Origin: Lysinibacillus halotolerans
GTDB taxonomy: Bacteria; Bacillota; Bacilli; Bacillales_A; Planococcaceae
Direction of reading: 5' to 3'
Length of the DNA stretch: 64,000 nt
Assembly: GCF_003711845.1 (NCBI RefSeq)
Contig: NZ_RHLQ01000001.1
Location: 168,770 to 232,769, forward strand
The notes below the pieces were generated by a model. The model searched no databases. It saw nothing but the letters and a program-made list of their open reading frames with translations, and was not told the DNA's origin. Each line of letters begins with the position of its first letter. Position 1 is the stretch's first letter. Below, piece by piece: positions 38,952 to 48,630 of this stretch. A program made the position numbers and the translations under genes.

Positions 38952-38990
38952 AAAAGGAGCTTCCGTTTTGGGGGCTCCCTTTTTCTTTTG
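38952..38990 (+). terminator. Intrinsic terminator after rny
   Basis: AAAGGAGC and GCTCCCTTT pair with one bulge around a TTCCG-containing loop, followed by TTTCTTTT. Confidence 0.8.
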
Positions 38991-39140
38991 GATGAAAATT
39001 TCTATATAATCTAGTTAGACAATTTAAAAAACATTAAAAAAGGGGTTGCAAAAAGAGTAGCCAATCGATAAAAAATAATATATGCTACATTTAGCACTAG
39101 TTAATTAGCAACATATGGAGATTTAAAAGGAGGCATAAAG

Positions 39141-40082
39141 GTGGTAAAAGAAAAACGCACAGACAAAGTGAAGTCAAAAAAACGAAAAGTGCTGAAGTGG
39201 GTTGGTATTACGTTAGGACTTTTCATTTTGGCAGTAGCTGGTCTGGTGGCAAAAGTATACTTTGATGCAAAGAATACTGTCGATAAAGTATATGAAGAAC
39301 TAGATAAATCTGAACTTCGAGAAGTAAACGTCAATGTGGAAGAACAAGAACCGATTTCGATATTGTTACTTGGGGTAGATGAACGTGAAGGTGACTCTGG
39401 TCGTTCGGATACGATGATTGTTGTAACAGTTAATCCGGAAACGAAAGATTCTAAAATGTTAAGTATACCACGTGATACATATACAGAAATTGAAGGACAT
39501 GGAATGGATAAAATCAATCATGCATTTGCTTATGGTGGTATTGAATTATCCCGTAAAACGGTAGAAAATTTATTAGAAATTCCAATTGATTATGTTGTAC
39601 AAGTAAATATGGAAAGTTTTAAAGACATCATTGATGCCGTTGGTGGTATTACGATAGATAACACCCTTGCCTTTGAATATGGCGGTTCGAACTTCCCTGA
39701 AGGAACCATTACTTTAGATGGAGATAGTGCATTAAATTATGTTCGAATGAGATATGAAGATCCGGAAGGAGACTTTGGTAGACAAAATCGTCAGAAAAAA
39801 GTGATTCAAGGAATTGCTTCTTCAGCAGTAAGCGTTGATACAGCATTGAACTATAAATCCATTTTCGAATCAATTGAGGATAATGTGCGTGTCAATGCAT
39901 CTTATGATGAATTAATGACGATGCAAAAAAATTACAAAAATAGTTTCGGTAATATTGAGCAACTATATATAAATGACGGTAATGGTACAAAAATTGATGG
40001 AATTTATTATTATATACCTGATGAAACACAATTAGAAACTGTTAAATCAACATTAAAAACTCATCTAGAATTAAACTCATAG
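39141..40082 (+). CDS. LytR-CpsA-Psr (LCP) family glycopolymer transferase
   Basis: Attaches undecaprenyl-linked glycopolymers such as teichoic acids or capsule to peptidoglycan. The 313-residue protein has a short basic cytoplasmic tail, one membrane helix (about 19-40) and an extracellular LCP domain with DEREGDSGRSDTM, the SIPRDTYTEI arginine motif and RQNRQKKV. The GTG start follows AAAGGAGG. As first gene of the polysaccharide locus, it is the natural candidate to anchor the predicted polymer to the wall. Confidence 0.93.
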   Translation: MVKEKRTDKVKSKKRKVLKWVGITLGLFILAVAGLVAKVYFDAKNTVDKVYEELDKSELREVNVNVEEQEPISILLLGVDEREGDSGRSDTMIVVTVNPETKDSKMLSIPRDTYTEIEGHGMDKINHAFAYGGIELSRKTVENLLEIPIDYVVQVNMESFKDIIDAVGGITIDNTLAFEYGGSNFPEGTITLDGDSALNYVRMRYEDPEGDFGRQNRQKKVIQGIASSAVSVDTALNYKSIFESIEDNVRVNASYDELMTMQKNYKNSFGNIEQLYINDGNGTKIDGIYYYIPDETQLETVKSTLKTHLELNS

Positions 40083-40090
40083 AAATTGAT

Positions 40091-40128
40091 AAAACTCTTT
40101 TGAATTCATTTCAAAAGAGTTTTTATTT
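40091..40128 (+). terminator. Intrinsic terminator after the LCP gene
   Basis: AAAACTCTTTTGA (40091-40103) pairs perfectly with TCAAAAGAGTTTT (40111-40123), followed by TATTTT. Confidence 0.92.
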
Positions 40129-40330
40129 TAATAGTGATTATTATAGATTTCACAAGCATATAATAATAGAAAGATACGATATTCTACTATTACGTTCGTT
40201 ATTTTAATGGATAAGTTTAAGTGAGATTCATAAAAAGCTGGCAAAATCTATTTACTAATTGAATTAAAAGTAAAAAGATAACGTATCTTAAAAGTATAAA
40301 ATCGATGAAAAATTTTCGGAATAGGTGATC

Positions 40331-41560
40331 ATGTTGGTTCAACATAAAGGATTAGTAATGCGGGAAATCCGATTGGACGAAATGGGCCAATCCATTGATT
40401 TATTGAACTATGTTTTTCAAATGTCCATGTCCATAAAAAAAGACCGGCGTTTTGTTAGTGAAAAGAGTCGACAATTTCATGTCGGACACGCCCTTGGTTG
40501 GTTTGATGGAGATCAATTAGTATCTCAAATTTTAAGTCTCCCGTTTCAAGTAAATATTTATGGAGTCGCCTATGAAATGGGAGGAATAACCGCAATCGGT
40601 ACGTATCCAGAGTATTCAAAACAAGGTTTAATGGATCAGCTAATTAAAGAAACATTAACGGTTATGCGTAATGATAATCGTTATATTTCTTATTTATTCC
40701 CCTTTTCGATTCCCTATTATCGGAAAAAGGGCTGGGAAATTATGAGTGATATTGTGGAATTTCAAGTGAAAGATACCCAATTCCCAAATTATAAAGAAGT
40801 AGCTGGTCAAATTCGACGAGTAGACACACTAGATGAAGATGTTTTACATGTTTATGAAAAATATGCCTCCCATGCCCACGGAGCGATGATTCGAAATTCA
40901 ATTGCTTGGAATGAAAAATTTCATGAAGATTATTGGGAAGAAAAATTTATTGATTCCAATGTGCATCTTCAAGCAGCTGTTTACTATGATGAGGAAAATA
41001 AACCGCAAGGCTATATGTTTTATCGCATTATGGAAGAAAACTTTTATATAGATGAAATTATTTATTTACAAGAAGAAGCAAGAAAAGGATTATGGAATTT
41101 TGTATCAGCCCATAAATCAATGGTATACAATGCCTATGGAAAAACAGCTGGTAATGAGCCGGTTGCCTTTTTACTAGAAGATAGTGAAATCATTCAAAAG
41201 GTTTCACCATACTTTATGGCTAGAATTGTGGATGTGCTAAAATTTCTTGAACGTTATCCTTTTGATGAACCTAATTTCCATATTCGATTCCATATTAGCG
41301 ATCCATTAGTGGAATGGAATAATGGCATTTATGATATTGTCTCAGAAAACTGGAAAGTAAAAATATCTACAGTCGACGAAAATGATCGTGAAGATATAAC
41401 CGTTGAAATGTCGATCCAAACGGTAACTACGATGCTACTCGGATATAAACGGCCTAAATATCTTCAAAAGATTGAACGGTTGAAAGGTGCAGATGACACT
41501 ATCGCGGTTTTGGAAGATGTACTCCCCGTAGGAATTCCAACATTTATAGATTATTTCTAA
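40331..41560 (+). CDS. GNAT acetyltransferase of the Eis family
   Basis: A 409-residue protein with tandem GNAT folds and a C-terminal SCP2-like domain, the layout of Eis-type N-acetyltransferases. The acetyl-CoA loop region reads GGITAIGTYPEYSKQGLMDQL (about 72-92), and the C-terminal VTTMLLGYKRP block is the SCP2 part. The start at 40331 has AGGTGAT; an alternative ATG at 40358 has AAAGGA and starts at MREIRLDEM. Substrate is unknown; aminoglycosides are acetylated by some relatives. It is flanked by terminators, so it is a separate unit. Confidence 0.85.
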   Translation: MLVQHKGLVMREIRLDEMGQSIDLLNYVFQMSMSIKKDRRFVSEKSRQFHVGHALGWFDGDQLVSQILSLPFQVNIYGVAYEMGGITAIGTYPEYSKQGLMDQLIKETLTVMRNDNRYISYLFPFSIPYYRKKGWEIMSDIVEFQVKDTQFPNYKEVAGQIRRVDTLDEDVLHVYEKYASHAHGAMIRNSIAWNEKFHEDYWEEKFIDSNVHLQAAVYYDEENKPQGYMFYRIMEENFYIDEIIYLQEEARKGLWNFVSAHKSMVYNAYGKTAGNEPVAFLLEDSEIIQKVSPYFMARIVDVLKFLERYPFDEPNFHIRFHISDPLVEWNNGIYDIVSENWKVKISTVDENDREDITVEMSIQTVTTMLLGYKRPKYLQKIERLKGADDTIAVLEDVLPVGIPTFIDYF

Positions 41561-41592
41561 AAAAGTAGTCCAAAGAAATGGACTACTTTTTT
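41559..41592 (+). terminator. Intrinsic terminator after the GNAT gene
   Basis: AAAAAAGTAGTCC (41559-41571) pairs with GGACTACTTTTTT (41580-41592), a perfect 13-bp stem ending in a T run. Confidence 0.95.
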
Positions 41593-41743
41593 AAAAGCTA
41601 TTATATGGCTAAGTATTATTATATTTATTCAACAAGAATCAAATTAATTGAAAAAAATGTATGAAATAGTACTTTATTTATTCAATAGAAAATAAATATA
41701 AATAGGATAATATAAAATTGCTAGTTTAGGGGAGATGGCCTAA

Positions 41744-42496
41744 TTGGAAGAAACGATAAGTTTACAAGATATTTTAAAAGTGATTAAAAAACGATTATTT
41801 TTAATAGTTTCGTTAACGATTATTTCCGTTATTATTGCATCCGTCGTTAGTTATTTTATTTTGACGCCAGTCTATCAAGCCTCCACTCAAATTCTAGTCA
41901 ATGAACAAAAAAGTGAAACAGAATCAATTCAAAGTCAAGAAATACAAGCAAACTTGCAATTGATCAATACGTATAATGAAATTATAAAAAGTCCCGTCAT
42001 CCTAGATAAAGTCATAGAACGGTTGGATTTAAATCAAACGACACCCCAATTATCTGAACAAATTTCTGTATCAAATGTTGAAGAATCTCAAGTTATTAGT
42101 ATAAGTGTTGAAGACGAACAATATTTCGAAGCAGTCAATATTGCGAATACAATTGCTGAAGTATTTCAAGAGGAAATTCCTGTTTTAATGAATGCTAACA
42201 ACGTTACCATTTTATCTCCTGCTGTCCATCTTGAAAATCCAAGTCATGTAAAACCAAATGAATTAATGAATATTGCTATTGCGACAATGATCGGTTTACT
42301 AGTTGGAGTCGGACTTGCTTTCCTACGTGAATATTTAGATACGACAATTAAAACTGAACAAGATGTAGAAGAACTATTAGGAATTCCTATTATCGGTATT
42401 GTAAGCCCAATCCCTGAAAAGGAATTAAATAAACGTCCCTATTCCCCAAATTCAGAATTAAGTCGTAGTAAAAGTAGGAGGGAAAAACTTGTTTAG
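41744..42496 (+). CDS. Wzz-type chain-length / kinase modulator protein
   Basis: Polysaccharide co-polymerase (CapA/YwqC/EpsA type). The 250-residue protein has two membrane helices (about 19-40 and 181-201) flanking a helical extracellular domain, and Pro-Ser-rich residues at HLENPSHVKPNEL before the second helix, the Wzz signature. The TTG start follows AGGGGAGA. The cytoplasmic tail normally activates the adjacent BY-kinase, whose gene overlaps the last 8 bp. Confidence 0.92.
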   Translation: MEETISLQDILKVIKKRLFLIVSLTIISVIIASVVSYFILTPVYQASTQILVNEQKSETESIQSQEIQANLQLINTYNEIIKSPVILDKVIERLDLNQTTPQLSEQISVSNVEESQVISISVEDEQYFEAVNIANTIAEVFQEEIPVLMNANNVTILSPAVHLENPSHVKPNELMNIAIATMIGLLVGVGLAFLREYLDTTIKTEQDVEELLGIPIIGIVSPIPEKELNKRPYSPNSELSRSKSRREKLV

Positions 42497-43175
42497 GAAA
42501 AAAAGAAGAAGGAATACGATGGCAAGAAAGGTTATTGTAAAGGAAAATCCGAAATCCGTTATAGCTGAACAATATCGAACGATTCGTACAAACATAAATT
42601 TTTCCATGCCCGATAGTGACTTTAAAACGATTCTTGTTACTTCAGCTGGGCCGAGTGAAGGGAAATCAACGACAGCTGCAAATATTGCAGGGGTTTTTTC
42701 TGGCGAGGACAAGCGAATTATTTTAGTCGATGCGGATATGCGAAAACCTACATCCCACCATACATTTAAAGTTTCAAATATCTATGGATTATCTGGAGTG
42801 CTAACTAGACAGTGTGAATTAAGTGATGCAATCCAACAAACGGATATACAAGGACTTTACGTACTTCCGAGTGGTGCAATCCCTCCTAATCCTGCTGAAT
42901 TGTTAGATTCGAATCGCATGAATCAATTACTTGAAACGTTGAAGAGTCAGTTTGATTTAATTATTTTTGATACACCTCCAATTTTGACTGTTACCGATTC
43001 ACAAATATTATCAAATAAATGTGATGCGACGATTTTAGTTATTAATTCTGGAAAAACAGAAAAGGAAATGGCCGTTAAGGCAAAGGAAATGCTAACCTTA
43101 TCAAAGGCGAATATGATCGGAGTTGTATTAAATAATTTCACTATTGAAAAGAATCACTATTTCTACTATCAATAA
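42489..43175 (+). CDS. Bacterial tyrosine kinase (CpsD/CapB/YwqD type)
   Basis: Cytosolic BY-kinase that phosphorylates itself and regulates polysaccharide assembly. The TTG start at 42489 is 6 bp after AGGAGG; 228 residues. Walker A with K59 (GPSEGKST), Walker A' IILVDADMRKPT and Walker B IIFDTPP are present. The C terminus ends with a small Tyr cluster (YFYY), shorter than in most BY-kinases but in the expected place for autophosphorylation. It overlaps the Wzz-like gene and is followed by a hairpin and then the phosphatase. Confidence 0.93.
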   Translation: MFRKKRRRNTMARKVIVKENPKSVIAEQYRTIRTNINFSMPDSDFKTILVTSAGPSEGKSTTAANIAGVFSGEDKRIILVDADMRKPTSHHTFKVSNIYGLSGVLTRQCELSDAIQQTDIQGLYVLPSGAIPPNPAELLDSNRMNQLLETLKSQFDLIIFDTPPILTVTDSQILSNKCDATILVINSGKTEKEMAVKAKEMLTLSKANMIGVVLNNFTIEKNHYFYYQ

Positions 43176-43208
43176 TATAGAAAAGCAAAATTAGTTAAAT
43201 TTCAGATT

Positions 43209-43247
43209 AAGAGGTATTTCCTAGCTTTCGATGGATACCTCTTTTCA
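43209..43247 (+). terminator. Hairpin between the kinase and phosphatase genes
   Basis: AAGAGGTAT (43209-43217) pairs with ATACCTCTT (43235-43243) followed by TTCAAAAAC; a modest terminator or attenuator that could lower phosphatase expression. Confidence 0.65.
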
Positions 43248-43273
43248 AAAACTTTTTAAGTAGGTGTATTTGA

Positions 43274-44041
43274 ATGATTGATATTCATAGCCATATTTTA
43301 TTTAACGTTGATGATGGACCTGGAATTTTCCAACAATCAATTGATATGTTAGAAGCTGCTACAAAGGAAGGGATTTCTGACATTATCTCCACATCCCATA
43401 CGTGTCATCCCCAATATCATGTTTCTGCTGAACTAGTTAAACTGCAAGTACATGAACTACAAAACGAATTACATCGACGCCATATCCCCCTTTCAATCCA
43501 CCTCGGTCACGAAGTTCGTTTATGTGAAGATATCATTAATTTAGTAAAGGAGAAGGAAATTTTATCTTTGGCCGATTCGAACTATTTACTTCTAGAATTA
43601 CCATCCAATCATATCCCCCACTATACAAAAAATATCATTCACGAATTACACAAAATAGGGATTATACCTATCATTGCTCATCCAGAACGGAATAAAGCTA
43701 TCGCACAAAAGCCTGAACGACTTGAGCGATTAATTCGAGAGGGTGCAGCAGCTCAAATAACGGCTGGAAGTATTGTCGGTCATTTTGGACGTACCATTCA
43801 AAAATTATCAATGGAGCTTATGAAAGCAAATTTAGTTCATACTTATGGTTCAGATGCTCATCATGTAAAAAGGAGACCGTTTCTTTTTAAACAAGGTCTT
43901 TTTTATTTAGAAAAGCATAAACTTTTAGATTTAGTAGACCTTTTTATGGAAAATAACAAAAGAATTATAGGAAATGACTCGTTAATTATGTATGAACCAG
44001 ACGTTTCTTCGAAGAAAAAGCGGAGTCTTTTTACCTTTTAA
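43274..44041 (+). CDS. PHP-family protein-tyrosine phosphatase (CpsB/YwqE type)
   Basis: Manganese-dependent phosphatase that resets the BY-kinase. The 255-residue PHP domain carries the metal motifs IDIHSHILFNVDDGP (3-17, with H5 and H7), the STSHT block near 43, HPERN near 137 and SDAHH near 197. It lies directly downstream of the kinase, completing the Wzz-kinase-phosphatase regulatory trio. The last 20 residues are basic and specific to this protein. Confidence 0.93.
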   Translation: MIDIHSHILFNVDDGPGIFQQSIDMLEAATKEGISDIISTSHTCHPQYHVSAELVKLQVHELQNELHRRHIPLSIHLGHEVRLCEDIINLVKEKEILSLADSNYLLLELPSNHIPHYTKNIIHELHKIGIIPIIAHPERNKAIAQKPERLERLIREGAAAQITAGSIVGHFGRTIQKLSMELMKANLVHTYGSDAHHVKRRPFLFKQGLFYLEKHKLLDLVDLFMENNKRIIGNDSLIMYEPDVSSKKKRSLFTF

Positions 44042-44422
44042 ATAGATATATTGTCTTATTGTTAATATTCATTAATTCAAAAAACATAATTAAATAAGTC
44101 TATTTGTTCAGAGTGATTGAATGAAATATTTAATTTTATAAATTGAACGGTACAATTTATTTCAAAAATACTCTTTGTTATTATTTTAGATGGTATATTG
44201 TACTTATAAATTTCATATAAAGTATAGGAAATCACTTTCCTAGAAGTAATACCTGTTCTGAACTTCTAGTGGATGTAGGAAGATAGTCTTAAAAAATGGT
44301 TGAAGCTTTGGTGAAATTTTAATAGACAGTAGAAATTGACATTCTGATTTCTCTTTTTTTAATAGAAATTGTTAATTTTTTCTATATAAGTATATTTATT
44401 TCCAGATAGGGGATGGATTAGA
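44042..44422 (+). other. Gap before pgi with inverted repeat and possible promoter
   Basis: About 380 bp, very A+T-rich. CTAGAAGT (44240-44247) pairs perfectly with ACTTCTAG (44262-44269) over a 14-nt loop, with further partial pairing of flanking bases; could be a leader hairpin of the exopolysaccharide operon. TTGTTA (44369-44374) and TATATT (44391-44396) at 16 bp are a possible promoter. No gene. Confidence 0.45.
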
Positions 44423-45712
44423 TTGGCTCAATTACTATTAACGACAATTATCAATGAACGATTTTTAAATTTAGATGTATCTCATTATGCTTCATCAGTT
44501 TCCATGATACATCAACATTTAGAAGAAGCTGATAACGAACCAATAGGTTGGTTAAATGGACCGTTACTAATGGATGAGGAGTATTTAAAATCCATTTTAA
44601 CGGTTTCAGATGAAATTAAAAAACGGGCAGATGTATTAGTAGTAATTGGGATTGGTGGTTCTTATTTAGGGGCTAAGGCAGTGCAAGAAGCGCTTTCTCC
44701 TTATTTTAAACATCACGAAAAGGGAATTGACGTCATATATGTAGGATTTAACTTAAGCGGGGCTTATATGAATCAATTAATTGAAAGTCTATATGACAAA
44801 GAATTTTATATTAATGTCATTTCAAAGTCAGGGTCTACGATGGAATCTTCCCTTGCTTTCCGAGTTCTTCGTCAATATGCAGAAGAGCGTTATAAAGAGG
44901 AGGCAAAAAACCGAATTATTGTCACAACAGATCCGGAAAATAGTCTACTAAAAGTGATAGCTGAAAACAATGGTTATCGTAAGTTTGATATCCCTTCCAA
45001 TGTAGGTGGACGTTACTCACTCTTAACTTCTGTAGGGTTATTACCTATTGCAGTTGCAGGAATAAATATTTGCGAACTACTAGAAGGAGCAAAAAAGGCG
45101 GCAATTGATTTGAAAGATAGTAGCCCAGAAAAAAATGAGGCATACCGTTATGCCGTTATTCGTCATGCTTTATACACCAAAGGTTATCGCATTGAGTTAT
45201 TAGCATCCTTCGAACCAGCTCTTACTTCGATACATGAATGGTGGAAGCAATTATTTGGAGAAAGTGAAGGGAAAAATAAAAAAGGATTATTTCCTGCTTC
45301 GGTAAATTATTCAACGGATTTACATTCATTAGGTCAATTTGTTCAAGATGGCAGTCCATTACTTTTTGAAACATTTCTTCATTTTAAAGAGATTTCAGAT
45401 GATTACTACATCCCGTATAAGACATTAAATGATGACTATTTAAATTTTTTAAGTAACCGTACATTTAATGAAATCAATTCAATTTCAAAACAAGGTACAG
45501 TCCTTGCCCATGCAGAAGGGGGCGTACCAATCATACAAATAGAAGTAGATCGTCTTGATGCTTTTCACGTGGGGTATGTTATTTACTTTTTTATGAAGGC
45601 ATGTGCGATGAGTGCTTATTTATTAGATGTTTATCCATTCGATCAACCAGGTGTAGAAGCTTATAAGAAAAAAATTACCCAGCTCTTAATCGAAGAAAGC
45701 ATTATCCATTAA
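44423..45712 (+). CDS. pgi: Glucose-6-phosphate isomerase
   Basis: Interconverts glucose-6-phosphate and fructose-6-phosphate. The 429-residue protein has GIGGSYLGAKAV (about 73-84), the isomerase signature around VGGRYSLLTSVGLLP (about 195-209) and an FGESEGKNKKGLFP segment. It is about 20 residues shorter than typical firmicute Pgi and starts with TTG after AGGGGATGG. It sits at the head of the precursor genes, so it may be a locus-dedicated or the only Pgi copy; the window cannot tell. Confidence 0.94.
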   Translation: MAQLLLTTIINERFLNLDVSHYASSVSMIHQHLEEADNEPIGWLNGPLLMDEEYLKSILTVSDEIKKRADVLVVIGIGGSYLGAKAVQEALSPYFKHHEKGIDVIYVGFNLSGAYMNQLIESLYDKEFYINVISKSGSTMESSLAFRVLRQYAEERYKEEAKNRIIVTTDPENSLLKVIAENNGYRKFDIPSNVGGRYSLLTSVGLLPIAVAGINICELLEGAKKAAIDLKDSSPEKNEAYRYAVIRHALYTKGYRIELLASFEPALTSIHEWWKQLFGESEGKNKKGLFPASVNYSTDLHSLGQFVQDGSPLLFETFLHFKEISDDYYIPYKTLNDDYLNFLSNRTFNEINSISKQGTVLAHAEGGVPIIQIEVDRLDAFHVGYVIYFFMKACAMSAYLLDVYPFDQPGVEAYKKKITQLLIEESIIH

Positions 45713-45743
45713 CTTTATTTTTTACTGAAGGGGAGACCTACAA

Positions 45744-46631
45744 ATGAAAAAAGTTAAAAAAGCTATTATACCTGCTGCCGGCTTAGGTACACGTTTTTTA
45801 CCAGCGACAAAAGCGATGCCAAAGGAAATGCTTCCGATTGTAGACCGACCAACGATTGAGTTTATCGTGGAAGAAGCGATTCAATCGGGGATTGAGGAAA
45901 TTATTATTGTGACAGGTAAAGGGAAACGGGCAATTGAGGACCATTTCGATCGAAATATGGAATTAGAAGAAAACCTTTTAAAAAAAGGGAAAGTAGATGT
46001 TTTAGAAAAAGTGAATCAGTCCTCCCAAATTGAAATTCATTATATACGACAAAAAGAGCCAAAAGGACTTGGACATGCCATTTGGTGTGCTCGGAAATTT
46101 ATAGGGAACGAACCTTTCGCAATACTACTTGGGGATGACATTGTACAATGGGATATTCCTTGTACAAAACAGTTAATAGCCCAATACGAACAAATTCAAT
46201 CATCTGTGATTGGTATTCAACAAGTTTCCGATAAAGAAACGAATCGTTACGGAATTATTGATCCAATTAGTCAATTCGATCGATTATATAAAGTAAATCA
46301 ATTTGTTGAAAAACCGCCACTAGGTACAGCGCCTTCCAACTTAGCCATTATGGGAAGATATATTTTAACTCCTGAAATTTTCCAATTTTTAGAAAATCAA
46401 GAAGCTGGTACAGGTGGGGAAATTCAATTAACGGATGCTATTCAAAAATTAAATGAAATTCAACCTGTTTATGGTTATGAGTTTGATGGTGTCCGTTATG
46501 ATGTTGGAGAAAAACTTGGATTTATTCGTACAACTTTGGAATTTGCATTGAACAGTAAAGAGATTGGACCACAGGTAGAACAATTATTAAAAGAAATATT
46601 AATGAAAAGATTCTATACACAAGTTCAATAG
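45744..46631 (+). CDS. galU: UTP-glucose-1-phosphate uridylyltransferase
   Basis: Makes UDP-glucose (GtaB/GalU). The nucleotide-binding opening [21 protein letters not shown] is at 9-29 and the LLGDDIV metal block near 131; 295 residues. It follows pgi by 31 bp and works with pgcA and galE in the same locus: Glc-6-P to Glc-1-P to UDP-Glc to UDP-Gal. Start ATG after AAGGGGAG. Confidence 0.96.
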   Translation: MKKVKKAIIPAAGLGTRFLPATKAMPKEMLPIVDRPTIEFIVEEAIQSGIEEIIIVTGKGKRAIEDHFDRNMELEENLLKKGKVDVLEKVNQSSQIEIHYIRQKEPKGLGHAIWCARKFIGNEPFAILLGDDIVQWDIPCTKQLIAQYEQIQSSVIGIQQVSDKETNRYGIIDPISQFDRLYKVNQFVEKPPLGTAPSNLAIMGRYILTPEIFQFLENQEAGTGGEIQLTDAIQKLNEIQPVYGYEFDGVRYDVGEKLGFIRTTLEFALNSKEIGPQVEQLLKEILMKRFYTQVQ

Positions 46632-46732
46632 ATTAGGACGTTTAATGAACATCTAGTAATAGGAAAAATAGATAGTAGTAAAACCTTTAAAACTAAATGC
46701 GCTAATTTATGATTGAGAGATGGTGAATCATA

Positions 46733-47422
46733 TTGTCTGTCACAACTACAAATGAACAGGCTACAAGAAAAAAGGGAAGGGAGCAGAATAGTCCGGTTAT
46801 ATTGAAAGAACATAAAGGATATTTAATCAGTAAGCGAATTATGGATATTATTGGTTCCTTACTTGGAATGATTATACTAATTCCTGTTTTTATACTTATT
46901 ACGGTACTTATTAAATTAGAAAATCGAAATGGTCCAGTTTTCTTTAAGCAAGTTCGTGTCGGTAGAAACGGAAAGGAATTTACAATTTACAAATTTCGTT
47001 CCATGGTCTCCAATGCAGAAGAGTTAAAAATGTTATTACTAGAACAAAACGATATAAAGGATGGACCTGTATTTAAAATGAAAGAGGATCCAAGGGTTAC
47101 GAGGATTGGGAAGTTTATTCGGAAAACAAGTCTTGATGAACTTCCCCAATTAATCAATGTGCTAAAAGGGGATATGAGTCTAGTCGGACCAAGGCCCCCC
47201 CTTCCAGAGGAAGTAGCCCAATATTCTAGCTATGAAAAACAAAGGCTAAAGGTAACTCCAGGATTAACGTGTTATTGGCAAGTGAGTGGTAGAAGTAATA
47301 TCGGCTTTGACGAATGGGTTCGACTGGACTTGAAATATATGGAAGAACGAAATATGATCATTGATCTAAAATTAATATTCAAAACCGTATTCGTTTTATT
47401 AGGATCAAAGGATGCGTACTAA
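46733..47422 (+). CDS. Priming phosphosugar (polyprenyl-phosphate) transferase
   Basis: Starts repeat-unit synthesis by moving a sugar phosphate from a UDP-sugar to undecaprenyl phosphate. It belongs to the short, monotopic PglC/EpsE-like class: 229 residues, one N-terminal hydrophobic helix (about 38-59), then a cytoplasmic domain with QVRVGRNGKEFTIYKFRSM, DELPQLINVLKGDMSLVGPR and the WQVSGRS end. The start is TTG after GGTGA. The sugar is not readable but UDP-Glc/Gal fits the neighbouring genes. Confidence 0.93.
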   Translation: MSVTTTNEQATRKKGREQNSPVILKEHKGYLISKRIMDIIGSLLGMIILIPVFILITVLIKLENRNGPVFFKQVRVGRNGKEFTIYKFRSMVSNAEELKMLLLEQNDIKDGPVFKMKEDPRVTRIGKFIRKTSLDELPQLINVLKGDMSLVGPRPPLPEEVAQYSSYEKQRLKVTPGLTCYWQVSGRSNIGFDEWVRLDLKYMEERNMIIDLKLIFKTVFVLLGSKDAY

Positions 47423-47555
47423 AGGGTAATCCACTTTATTGTACAAAGGAATAGGCGTTTTTCTAAAAATACATATACGAAAGCAATGTATTTTTTCGCT
47501 AGTAGCTTTAACCGCAATTAAGTAATAATGATATCGAATTAAAAGGGGTTAGGAA

Positions 47556-48527
47556 ATGATTTTAATCGTAGGTGGCGCAGGTTATATTGGTAGTCATGTT
47601 GTAAAAGAATTAGTGAAAGAAGAACAAGTTGTTGTTTTAGATAACCTTTCAACCGGTCATATCGAAGCGGTTGACGAAAAGGTAACTTTTATCCACGGGG
47701 ATTTAGGAAATGAAGCGGATTTACGTACTCTTTTTTCCGAATATGCTTTTAATGGAGTAATGCATTTTGCGGCAAATAGTTTAGTAGGAGAATCGGTTAG
47801 TAATCCCCAAAAATATTACGCTAATAATATTGTATCTACCCTTACTCTGCTGGAAGTTATGCTCGATAATAACGTGAACAATTTTATTTTTTCTTCCACA
47901 GCTGCTACCTATGGTATTCCGAAAGTGGAAATAATTAATGAATCGGTCGAAACAAATCCAATCAATCCTTATGGGAAATCCAAACTTATGGTGGAACAAA
48001 TTCTAGAAGATTATGCTGCGGCCTATGGGTTAAATTATGTTACATTGAGGTATTTTAATGCAGCCGGTGCAGATGAAACTGCAGAAATTGGTGAAAGTCA
48101 TAATCCAGAAACCCATCTTATTCCGATCGTGTTGCAACATTTAGCTGGATTAAGAGAGCAAGTATCAATTTTTGGTAATGATTATGACACACCAGATGGG
48201 ACATGTATTCGTGATTATATACATGTTACAGACCTTGCAAAAGCTCATATAGTAGCTCTTCAATCATTAATAGATGGAAAAAATAAAACGGCGACCTACA
48301 ATCTTGGGAATGGATTAGGTTACTCGGTAAAAGAAGTGATTGAAATTTGTGAATATGTGACAGGGTTGAAAGCAAACGTGGAAATGACAAAACGGAGAAG
48401 GGGTGATCCAGCACGATTAGTTGCCTCTTCAAATAAAATTTATGAAGAGCTCGGTTGGAAAGCAGAGAGAAATTTAGAACAAATTATTCAAAGTGCTTGG
48501 AAATGGCATCAACATCCAAAGTATTAA
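47556..48527 (+). CDS. galE: UDP-glucose 4-epimerase
   Basis: NAD-dependent epimerase of the extended SDR family (323 residues). GGAGYIGSH (about 6-14) binds NAD, and Y139-K143 (YGKSK) is the catalytic pair, with Ser in FSSTAATYG. The ATG follows AAAGGGG. With galU and pgcA nearby it should supply UDP-galactose for the polymer. A terminator follows. Confidence 0.96.
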   Translation: MILIVGGAGYIGSHVVKELVKEEQVVVLDNLSTGHIEAVDEKVTFIHGDLGNEADLRTLFSEYAFNGVMHFAANSLVGESVSNPQKYYANNIVSTLTLLEVMLDNNVNNFIFSSTAATYGIPKVEIINESVETNPINPYGKSKLMVEQILEDYAAAYGLNYVTLRYFNAAGADETAEIGESHNPETHLIPIVLQHLAGLREQVSIFGNDYDTPDGTCIRDYIHVTDLAKAHIVALQSLIDGKNKTATYNLGNGLGYSVKEVIEICEYVTGLKANVEMTKRRRGDPARLVASSNKIYEELGWKAERNLEQIIQSAWKWHQHPKY

Positions 48528-48537
48528 ACATTTACGA

Positions 48538-48570
48538 ACTCGGCTAAGAATGTGGCCGAGTCTTCTTTAT
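48538..48570 (+). terminator. Intrinsic terminator after galE
   Basis: ACTCGGC (48538-48544) pairs with GCCGAGT (48555-48561), then CTTCTTTAT. A weaker AGTATA/TATACT pair follows near 48575-48600. Confidence 0.75.
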
Positions 48571-48630
48571 AAGTATAGTAAAGAAGACTTTTTATACTAT
48601 CATTCAACATGATAAAAGGAAGGTATCTCA

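Noticed and set aside
39101..39517. Antisense frame opposite the LCP gene
   Set aside because: Shadow of the LCP coding sequence; Ser-rich, without start site or homology.
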